The notes below the pieces were generated by a model. The model was not told where the DNA came from. It worked only from the letters and a program-made list of their open reading frames with translations, and ran no database searches. A stretch of DNA of 8,603 nucleotides from CAYMTN01 sp964393335 (GTDB lineage Bacteria > Chloroflexota > Anaerolineae > Aggregatilineales > Aggregatilineaceae): contig CAYMTN010000226.1 in NCBI GenBank assembly GCA_964393335.1, positions 1-8,603 on the forward strand. Reading direction: 5' to 3'. Of the stretch, positions 1-6,448 are shown in pieces; the stretch's first letter is position 1, and every line of letters starts with the position of its first letter. A program made the position numbers and the translations under genes.

Positions 1-3000
1 ATCTGGTAGATGCGGTTGATCACCTGGTCGGATTCCTCGACCCACACGTTGAGCATCTCGAACGGGTCCGCGACCAGTTGGTGTACGACTTTGGGCGGCA
101 ACGGCATCAGGCGCACGGCCTGCGTGAAGTTGAACAGCGCCGAATACGGGTCCGTGATGGCGCGCATCAGCCATTTTTCGCCGCTGAAGATGTACTGGCA
201 GCGTTTTTCGTTGGAGAGCGAGCGGAACGTGCGGAACAGCGTTTCCTGGTTGTCCGGCTGGCGGTCGTAATTGAGCAGGCTGTCCACCTCGTCGAACAGG
301 ATGGCGATGTTTTTGTCCGGGTGGCGGGCGTGCAGCGCCGAGACCACGTCCTCGAACTGGACCGGGTGCGCGTCCTGCGAAATCTCGACGCCCCAGCGCC
401 GGTTGATCAGCCAGAAAAATGAGCGGTAATTGGTCGCGCCGTGACAGTCCAGGTAATACGGCATGTACTCGCTTTCGGCGGGTTTGAGCAGGCGCTGGAT
501 ACGCTGCAACGTGGACGTTTTGCCGATGCGCCGCCCGCCGATCAACGCGACGCTGTGCGTGCGTAACTTGCTGCGTACTTCGTTGATCTCGCGTTCGCGG
601 CCAAAAAACATGTGCTCCGGCACCGGGCCGCGCGTATAAAACGGCGAGACGGTCGTCAGGCTGACCTGATCGAGCACCAGGTCGCTGAGGGCGCGAGTCG
701 GCACGCGCGCGCCGATCAGGTGTTTGATGTCGGCCTCGTCCAGCACCAGGATCGTAAAATCGACGCGGCGCAGCGGCTCGATCACATCGTCGATGTCGGG
801 CCGCCCGGCGATGTTGACCACAAACGCGAACTGTTCTTCGAGCGGCAGCGGCGCAATCGCGCGCAGCGCTTCCTCGCCGAGTTCCTGCGCGCTGCGATTG
901 GAGTACAAAAACAGCACGGCGCAGTTCGGCGGCGGCAGTTTGAGCCGGAAGGGCCGCAGTTTATACACCACCAGCCGCATATCGGGCGGGACCTGCGGAG
1001 CCTGCACGACTTCGACCACGTCCAGCGCCACGCCCAGGGCGCGCACCAGCGCATCCAGCGGGCGGGTGATCGCGGCGGGATTCTTGCGCAGCGCGGTCAG
1101 CAGCCGCTCCCAGATCAGCGACACTTCGCGGCGGGCGGTGGTATGCACCAGGTCGCCCATCGTCGAATCCCAGCGGCGGTCGACGTGCAGCGGCATGCCT
1201 TCCGCACCGGCGCGATCATAGGCGCGGCGGTAACTTTCACGCAGCGGTGGCAGCGCCTCGGCCATGACGCCGTGCAGCACGCGCAGCACCGTGATCTCGT
1301 CGGGGTCGGGCGACGGAATGAACCAGCGCGTGACGCCGCCCTGGACCGATCCCAGGGCGCTGAAGGCGCGCGGCTCTTCGCGCACGATCTCAAAACGCTC
1401 CGGGGCGGGATGCGCCTCATCGACCAGCGGCACCATCGCCGGTGACGCGGCACCGGGCAGCGCCGCCAGCGCCCGCTGAAACACGGGATTCTGCTCCTGT
1501 TCGCGCAGAAATTCGTACAGGTCTTGAAACGTGAATGCGCCCGCCAGGGTGCGCCGCGCGGCGTCGCGGATTTCCAGCAAAAAGCGGCTCAACTGGCGTT
1601 CCGGCGGCACGCGGGCCGGTCCCCATGCCGTGTACATCTGTGAGAGCAGGTCACGCGGCGGCAGTTGGCCGAAGCCGGTGACGTTCTGAATCCCGTTCAC
1701 GTACCACGTCTCGCTCAGCGCGATCCCGACCGGGAAGCGCGGCGGCTGGCGGGCGGCGTTTTCCATCGCGCGGCGCGCGGCAGCCTCGAACTCGCTCAGC
1801 GACTGGCTGGCCTGATCGACCAGCGGCATCACGTCGCGCACCTGCGTGATCTGCTTTTTGACCAGTTCGCGCAGCAGACGCCACGCGTCCCCCCGCGCCT
1901 GGGCTATGATCAGGTTCGCGGCGGCGGTCAGGGCCGCCCCGGCGTGCGTATCCAGATCGGCCACCGACGCCTTGCGGCTGCCGCCAAATCGCCCGCCGCT
2001 GCCGTGCGCATCGACCTGTTGGGCCGCCTCGAACAGCGCCGCCTGGCTCAAACGCCACGCGGCGTCCGCCTCGGATCGCTGGTGATCCAGCTCGGCCAGC
2101 ACGGCCTTGACCAGGCGCTCCAATTCTTCGAGCGCGCTGGTCGCCCACAGCAGCCCGCAGCCCATGCCGTACGCCAGATCGACCGGGGCCGTCAGTATTT
2201 TCGCGTGCAGGTCGCGGCGCAACGTCCCCAGCTCGGTATCGACACGGCTGCGCAGCGAATCCGGCTGGATGCCAACCGTCCCCTGATCGACGACTTCGGC
2301 CACCAGTTCGCGTTCCAAGCGCCGCCAATCGCTCTGCACGAGGTCGATCATGCGGCTCGTTTCGCTGCGGGCGACGCGTGTTTCCAGGCGGCGCACCAAC
2401 CCGGCAGCGCTCAAGTCGTAACTCCACTCGCGCATCCGGTCGGATACGCCCGGCGTGTGCAGCACGTCACTGTCGAGCAGCGCGGCGCGCGCATCCGCCA
2501 GCATGGCGGACGCCCAGCCTGCCGTCGATTCCGCCACCTGGGCCGATTCCGCCACCTGGGCCGATTTCGCCGCCCGCAGCGCGGCCTGCGCCAGCCCAAC
2601 GGCGGCGAGGTCCATCGCGGCGCGCGTCGGCATCGCCAGTTTGCTGACGCCAAACACGCTGTATCCCGCGAAACGGTCCACGCCTTCGTGAAGAACCGGC
2701 GCGGGCAAGGCGGGCGCTTTTTCCGGTTCGACCTGGCTGGCCGCCATCCACGTGACGGCACACTCGGCCAGCGCGTTTTCAGGCGGCTCCGGCGCGGCGT
2801 CCGGCGCGGACTCGTTCGCCCCGCCGGCAGTCGCATCGTCCGTCAGCAAAATCATATCCAGGGCGCGGCGCGGTTGGGCATATTCCAGGCTATGCCCGAT
2901 CACCGGCAACGTCGAGGGATACAGATCGGGCTGCAACGTATAGGCGTCGATCTCGCGCAGCGCCGCGTACCCGTTCGCCATCGCCAGCATCTGATCGGAG

Positions 3001-3647
3001 TCGTAGCTCATCTCGTGGCCGCGCAACGAAAAAATGCCCATGATCGTCACCGGGCGGTCACCGGCCAGGGCGCGCAGCCGCGACACCACGTCGAAGACCA
3101 TGCCGCTGCCTTCCGGCTCGGCCAGTGACGCCAGCACGTAGATGCGCCGCGCCAGCCGGACATCGCGCCCGGTCCCGACTTCTGTAAGCCAGCGCACCAG
3201 CTTAAACAGCGTTTCGCCGACCAGCGCTGCGTTATCGTACAGCATCAGGCGGCTGTAGGCGCGCACCCGCGCGGGGTCGTCGAGCACGACCCGGTCACGC
3301 GGGGAATGGGGCCACCACTTCGCCACGCCGATTTGCGCGTAACGTCCCGGCACGTCGCTCCAGGCGATGGTATCCATTTCCAGCGTCAGGCGTTCTTCAC
3401 GGGGCAGCGCGGCTTCCTCGCGCAGCGAGCGGCGGCGAGCGAGCGCCAGCAGGCGCACGTTGGTTTGCAGCTCGCGGCGCGTCAACATCACGCCGAGCAT
3501 GTCGTGGACGCGGGCGACAGCGTGCAGCCCCACCTGCCCCAGTCCGATCACCAGCGCTGCTTCGCGCAGGTCGTTATGAAAAGGGCGGGCGCGGTCGCCA
3601 AACTGGCCGAGCGATCCGAGTATGATGTCTGATGATGGTTCGGGCAT
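1..3647 (-). CDS. Tubulin-like (Tubulin_2-type) / P-loop ATPase fusion protein, C-terminus outside window
   Basis: One frame stays open from the ATG at 3647 to the window edge (1,215 codons, no stop), so the C-terminus is missing. Residues about 30-360 resemble the bacterial tubulin-like family: a glycine-rich loop after a beta strand (VIGLGQVG, 33-40), a segment where tubulin/FtsZ carry GGGTGSG (here AEPEGSG, 176-182), GIFSLRG (204-210), then ANGYAALREID (224-234) and YSVFGVSKLAMP (329-340). Residues about 380-630 are mostly helical. Residues about 780-835 (DEITVLRVLHG, then PLHVDRRW) look like the conserved tail of the same family. A Rossmann-like segment (about 888-1000) leads to FFGRERE (1014-1020), Walker A GGRRIGKTS (1037-1045, Lys1043) and Walker B ILFDEVD (1116-1122, Asp1119/Glu1120), as in AAA_16/ATPase_2 (STAND-like) proteins. 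No in-frame start is seen between the upstream gene and 3647. GGAG lies 11 bases upstream. Family assignments are from recognition; the function of the fusion is unknown. A cytoskeletal, scaffolding or signalling role is possible. Confidence 0.85.
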   Translation of the reverse strand, partial: MPEPSSDIILGSLGQFGDRARPFHNDLREAALVIGLGQVGLHAVARVHDMLGVMLTRRELQTNVRLLALARRRSLREEAALPREERLTLEMDTIAWSDVPGRYAQIGVAKWWPHSPRDRVVLDDPARVRAYSRLMLYDNAALVGETLFKLVRWLTEVGTGRDVRLARRIYVLASLAEPEGSGMVFDVVSRLRALAGDRPVTIMGIFSLRGHEMSYDSDQMLAMANGYAALREIDAYTLQPDLYPSTLPVIGHSLEYAQPRRALDMILLTDDATAGGANESAPDAAPEPPENALAECAVTWMAASQVEPEKAPALPAPVLHEGVDRFAGYSVFGVSKLAMPTRAAMDLAAVGLAQAALRAAKSAQVAESAQVAESTAGWASAMLADARAALLDSDVLHTPGVSDRMREWSYDLSAAGLVRRLETRVARSETSRMIDLVQSDWRRLERELVAEVVDQGTVGIQPDSLRSRVDTELGTLRRDLHAKILTAPVDLAYGMGCGLLWATSALEELERLVKAVLAELDHQRSEADAAWRLSQAALFEAAQQVDAHGSGGRFGGSRKASVADLDTHAGAALTAAANLIIAQARGDAWRLLRELVKKQITQVRDVMPLVDQASQSLSEFEAAARRAMENAARQPPRFPVGIALSETWYVNGIQNVTGFGQLPPRDLLSQMYTAWGPARVPPERQLSRFLLEIRDAARRTLAGAFTFQDLYEFLREQEQNPVFQRALAALPGAASPAMVPLVDEAHPAPERFEIVREEPRAFSALGSVQGGVTRWFIPSPDPDEITVLRVLHGVMAEALPPLRESYRRAYDRAGAEGMPLHVDRRWDSTMGDLVHTTARREVSLIWERLLTALRKNPAAITRPLDALVRALGVALDVVEVVQAPQVPPDMRLVVYKLRPFRLKLPPPNCAVLFLYSNRSAQELGEEALRAIAPLPLEEQFAFVVNIAGRPDIDDVIEPLRRVDFTILVLDEADIKHLIGARVPTRALSDLVLDQVSLTTVSPFYTRGPVPEHMFFGREREINEVRSKLRTHSVALIGGRRIGKTSTLQRIQRLLKPAESEYMPYYLDCHGATNYRSFFWLINRRWGVEISQDAHPVQFEDVVSALHARHPDKNIAILFDEVDSLLNYDRQPDNQETLFRTFRSLSNEKRCQYIFSGEKWLMRAITDPYSALFNFTQAVRLMPLPPKVVHQLVADPFEMLNVWVEESDQVINRIYQ
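2527..2571 (-). repeat. 18-bp in-frame tandem repeat
   Basis: The 18-base unit GATTCCGCCACCTGGGCC (plus strand) occurs perfectly twice (2527-2544 and 2545-2562), followed by a partial, diverged third copy (2563-2571). It lies inside the tubulin-like/ATPase gene and encodes a repeated Ala-Glu-Ser-Ala-Gln-Val hexapeptide around residues 362-374. This is the junction between the tubulin-like part and the helical middle. The perfect identity suggests recent duplication, and the length is a multiple of three, so the frame is kept. Confidence 0.9.
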
Positions 3648-3738
3648 ACCCCTGGCGGCTCCGTAGATGAACCCAGCACGATCATAACACGAGCCGGGGT
3701 AGATTAATCTGAAAAATTTTTGAATTATCTGCGCCGGT
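3648..3738 (-). promoter_or_regulatory. Intergenic region with candidate -10 box for the tubulin-like/ATPase gene
   Basis: This 91-base gap holds an AT-rich block (3701-3727) with the perfect 10-bp palindrome AGATTAATCT (3701-3710) and the self-complementary AAAAATTTTT next to it. On the minus strand, TATGAT (3681-3686) matches the -10 consensus at five of six bases and lies 34 bases before the ATG at 3647. I see no good -35 hexamer at normal spacing, so the AT-rich block may act as an UP element or an activator site. No terminator hairpin is visible for the hydrolase gene that ends at 3739, so read-through is possible. Confidence 0.35.
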
Positions 3739-4701
3739 TTACTTCGCGCGGTGCAGGTCGTGGCGCAGGTCGCGCAGCGCCTTGTCGTACCGGTCGGCAA
3801 ACTGCGCGCTGTTGATCGCGGCCCAGTCCAGCGCCAGTTTGCGCGCGATCAGGTGCGCCGCGTCCTGGCTGCGCCAGTAACCGACGTGACTGATCGGACT
3901 CCACGTGGTGAGCCAGGTGCCCGCCCGCACGGTGCAGTCGATCACGCCCGCCGCGTCATACGACCGGATCGGTTGCAGCGGGAACCCGATCGGGTCTTGC
4001 GGATCGACCATGTTCAGCCACAGGCCGCTGTCCGGATCGCACGCAATCGGCGAATCGAGGCTCTCGGCCAGCGTGCGTTTGTCCGCGCTGGGATTGTTGC
4101 GCAGCGCGTACAGCGCCAGCGGCGACCCCATCGTGATCATGTTGACCAACCGCAGGCGATAACCTTCCAGGCGGTAGCGCTGCGCGGTGCCTTTGGTGTG
4201 GTCCCACACGTGGTCGGACGCGATCACGCCGCCCAAACTGTGCCCGATCACGGTTAGCGGGGCGTAGCCGTCATCGTCGCGTTCGGCGGCGCTGGCCGCG
4301 CCGAGCGCCTCGAATCCATCGGCCACGCGGCGATGAATCGCGTGGTACACGCGGTTCTGCTCGCCGCCCCCATACGCGATCACGTCGCCCAACAGCCCGA
4401 CCAACTGCTTGCGCACCAGAAAAGCCAGATTGAAGCGGCGCAGCAGCCACAAACCGCCGAACCCCATCAGGCTTAACAGCGCGTTTTGCGAGTCCTGGGT
4501 GACGGGCGACCAGAAGACCACCTCAAAGCGCAGCGCGCGCCTGGCGCGGGCATCGCGGGCCGCCACGTCGCGCAGGTGCAGCCGTTTGACCGCGCGTTCA
4601 AACTCACTGCTGACATTTTGCACCAGTGGGCGGGCGTATTCTTTGCCATTACTGCCCCACCCGATGCCATGAACGATCAAGACATTCAGCGCACGCGCCA
4701 T
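3739..4701 (-). CDS. Alpha/beta hydrolase, lipase/esterase-like
   Basis: A 320-residue protein with the marks of a serine hydrolase: the oxyanion-type LIVHGIG (8-14), the nucleophile elbow GHSLGG (153-158, Ser155), an acidic candidate in MVDPQDP (Asp233 or Asp236) and a late histidine in ISHVGYW (His272). A hydrophobic stretch at about 75-104, broken by two arginines, could be a lid or membrane-touching hairpin. There is no signal peptide, so it probably acts in the cytoplasm or at the inner face of the membrane. The frame is open back to 4821, but I chose the ATG at 4701: a good ribosome binding site (GGGGAG) sits six bases upstream, and a TTGACA promoter lies between the two starts. This start also places the first beta strand at the N-terminus, as expected for the fold. 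The substrate is unknown; an ester or lipid is the family expectation. Confidence 0.85.
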   Translation of the reverse strand: MARALNVLIVHGIGWGSNGKEYARPLVQNVSSEFERAVKRLHLRDVAARDARARRALRFEVVFWSPVTQDSQNALLSLMGFGGLWLLRRFNLAFLVRKQLVGLLGDVIAYGGGEQNRVYHAIHRRVADGFEALGAASAAERDDDGYAPLTVIGHSLGGVIASDHVWDHTKGTAQRYRLEGYRLRLVNMITMGSPLALYALRNNPSADKRTLAESLDSPIACDPDSGLWLNMVDPQDPIGFPLQPIRSYDAAGVIDCTVRAGTWLTTWSPISHVGYWRSQDAAHLIARKLALDWAAINSAQFADRYDKALRDLRHDLHRAK

Positions 4702-4736
4702 CGACCTCTCCCCTCTGCTGATCAATCCGTGAGCAT

Positions 4737-4764
4737 AGTCTAGGACTCCCGGTGTGGTTGTCAA
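4737..4764 (-). promoter_or_regulatory. Sigma-70-type promoter of the hydrolase gene
   Basis: On the minus strand a perfect TTGACA (4759-4764) is followed after 16 bases by TAGACT (4737-4742, four of six consensus bases). Transcription would start near 4730, giving a leader of about 29 bases that contains the GGGGAG ribosome binding site. This supports the start at 4701 and independent transcription from the lipoprotein gene upstream. Confidence 0.55.
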
Positions 4765-4875
4765 GCGCAGCGCAGAATGGATAGCCAGTTCCGGGCACGC
4801 GCCGATTACGGAAATTCGCATGACGCTAAAAACCCGCCTGCTGTGTCGATGGAAGTACCGGCGAAATCGAGGGAA

Positions 4876-4908
4876 TCAAAAGCCGCCCCGCAACCATCGC
4901 CGGGCGGC
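4876..4908 (-). terminator. Intrinsic terminator of the lipoprotein gene
   Basis: Read on the minus strand, GCCGCCC (4902-4908) and GGGCGGC (4882-4888) form a perfect 7-bp GC stem with a 13-base loop. TTTT (4878-4881) and a further weak T-rich stretch follow at once. It lies about 20 bases past the stop of the gene ending at 4928. The rest of the gap (4765-4927) shows nothing else I can support. Confidence 0.7.
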
Positions 4909-4927
4909 CAGCAATCACCCAACCGGA

Positions 4928-6358
4928 TCAGCCGCTGAAGGTGTAATACAGGATCAGCCGGTCGGCCAGTTCCGGCAGGCACGGCGAAATGTCGTACCAC
5001 TGCGCGCCGGTGCCGACGCTCCACAGGTGGAAGCCCTTGACATACGGGTCTTCCTCCAACTCGTAGGTAAATTGGAGCGCATCCTGGATGATCATGTCAC
5101 ACGGGGGCATGATCGTGCCGCCGCCGATGCCGACTTCGGTCAGGTAGACCGGCAGTTCCGCCGCTGCGGGGAGCATGAGCAGCAGCCGCTGGTAGATAAT
5201 GCGGTGCCGCAGCGCGATCCACACGTCCGACTCGGACACCATTCTGTCATCTTCCAGGCTGTAGGCGTGCAGCGCGATGCCGTGATGCCGCCCCGACGCG
5301 CACGGGTGATCGAGCGCGTACTGGTACGCGGGCAGCAGTTGGTTGAACGCCTGCATGTCGGGGTTGCCGCCAGGGAACGAAAACAGCAGCAGGCAGCGCC
5401 CCTGCTCGTCCGCGATTTTCATGGCTTCAATCGAAAACTGGGTAATCGTTTCGAGCGTTGCGCCGCACTCGTTCATGACCTCGTAATAATCCGCGTCGAC
5501 CCGATCCCAATACGGCTTCAATCCGGACAGCCAGCGGCGCGCCGTCGCGGCGGGATCGGTCGTATCGCGGAAGTCGCTGGGGCAGTCCCGCAGCCCTTCA
5601 CCGGACAACAGCGAGCGGTAGACGATCACCGTTTGCGGCGAGATGCGCTTGATCTCGTTGAGCAAGTCTTCGGAGTCGTTCAGGCCCTTGACCGTGCCGA
5701 CCGGGTACCCGGCGGCCAACATGCGCCGCACAAAACTGAGCACGGCGTCACTCTTGGTGCCGTTGAGCACGTGCAGGCCGAGCAGCGTCGTCTGTGGCGT
5801 ATTGCCGGACAAAATCTCGCAGGCGCGGATGCTGTCCAGCTCGGCGGTGACCGCGCCGCCCTCGACCAGCGGCAGCCAGCCGCCGCTCGTGCCGGCCCAG
5901 CGCGTGCCGCCCGCGTCGGTCGTGACCTGGCTGACGACCAGCTTCTCACGCTCGGATGCCGCCCCCGTGATCGGGGATGTCAGGTCCGGTGCGCTGTAGA
6001 GCGACACCTGCGGCGCGGAGACGATCACGCGGCACAGCTGGACGCTGACCGTCGGCGGCAGCGCGGTATGCAGCGGTTCCGGCGTGTAGTCCGTGCCGAC
6101 AATCGGGCCGTAGGTGACGCCGGGCGGCGGCGCGGGTGGCGTCGGCTGCGGCGTGATGGTGTACTGCGCCACCAGCGCATTGACCAGCGTGGTATCCGGC
6201 TCAATCGGCGGCGGCGCTGTGGTGGCGGTCGGCTCGACAACCGGCGTCGGCGTCACGTACACCGGGATCGGGTCCGGGCCGCCGCACGCGACCAACCCGG
6301 CTCCGCCAACCAGCACCAGCAGAATAGCGATCAGTGTGGTTTTTTTGTGTGTAGTCAT
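4928..6358 (-). CDS. Lipoprotein with SH3-like domain and clan GH-A-like TIM-barrel domain
   Basis: A 476-residue exported protein. Residues 1-25 form a lipoprotein signal peptide: a basic start (MTTHKK), a hydrophobic core, and lipobox LVAC with Cys25 as the lipid anchor. A Pro/Thr-rich spacer follows (about 30-100). Residues about 108-170 look like a bacterial SH3-like domain (VSLYSAP, then RWAGTSGGWLPL). Residues about 190-476 read as a TIM barrel of the clan GH-A type: YYEVMNECG (291-299, Glu297 as candidate acid/base), HAYSLEDD (364-371), VYLTEVG (404-410, Glu408 as candidate nucleophile) and GFHLWSVG (442-449). The Asn-Glu pair on one strand and a Glu on a later strand are the clan pattern, so glycosidase activity is plausible but the family and substrate are not identified. 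The frame extends upstream to a GTG at 6433, but the ATG at 6358 gives a proper signal peptide. No clear ribosome binding site precedes it. Confidence 0.8.
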   Translation of the reverse strand: MTTHKKTTLIAILLVLVGGAGLVACGGPDPIPVYVTPTPVVEPTATTAPPPIEPDTTLVNALVAQYTITPQPTPPAPPPGVTYGPIVGTDYTPEPLHTALPPTVSVQLCRVIVSAPQVSLYSAPDLTSPITGAASEREKLVVSQVTTDAGGTRWAGTSGGWLPLVEGGAVTAELDSIRACEILSGNTPQTTLLGLHVLNGTKSDAVLSFVRRMLAAGYPVGTVKGLNDSEDLLNEIKRISPQTVIVYRSLLSGEGLRDCPSDFRDTTDPAATARRWLSGLKPYWDRVDADYYEVMNECGATLETITQFSIEAMKIADEQGRCLLLFSFPGGNPDMQAFNQLLPAYQYALDHPCASGRHHGIALHAYSLEDDRMVSESDVWIALRHRIIYQRLLLMLPAAAELPVYLTEVGIGGGTIMPPCDMIIQDALQFTYELEEDPYVKGFHLWSVGTGAQWYDISPCLPELADRLILYYTFSG

Positions 6359-6365
6359 GGCATAG

Positions 6366-6394
6366 AGTTTAAACCACGCCCTGCCTGTGTCCAA
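6366..6394 (-). promoter_or_regulatory. Possible promoter of the lipoprotein gene
   Basis: On the minus strand TTGGAC (6389-6394) is followed after exactly 17 bases by TAAACT (6366-6371). Both boxes are imperfect matches. The predicted start of transcription would fall within a few bases of the ATG at 6358, which would fit a leaderless mRNA and the missing ribosome binding site. The evidence is weak, and read-through from the acyltransferase gene is the alternative. Confidence 0.3.
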
Positions 6395-6448
6395 AAAGAG
6401 GTTATCGGCCCGGTATCTGGCGGTTAGCCTCACCCCTGAACCCTGTCG

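Noticed and set aside
612..1445. Plus-strand frame (277 codons) opposite the tubulin-like/ATPase gene
   Set aside because: Antisense artefact with His/Arg/Gln-rich translation. It lies entirely within the coherent minus-strand protein.
1665..3128. Long plus-strand frame (487 codons) opposite the tubulin-like/ATPase gene
   Set aside because: Its translation is rich in Arg, His, Gln and Ala with no motif, as expected for the antisense of a GC-rich gene. The minus frame here carries recognisable domains.
4702..4821. Longer hydrolase N-terminus starting at 4821
   Set aside because: A promoter lies inside it and the ribosome binding site belongs to the ATG at 4701. The extra 40 residues have no place in the fold.
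4754..6427. Long plus-strand frame (557 codons) opposite the lipoprotein gene
   Set aside because: Low-complexity Arg/Gln/Asp/His-rich translation, no ribosome binding site and no domain. The opposite strand encodes a lipobox and a TIM barrel.
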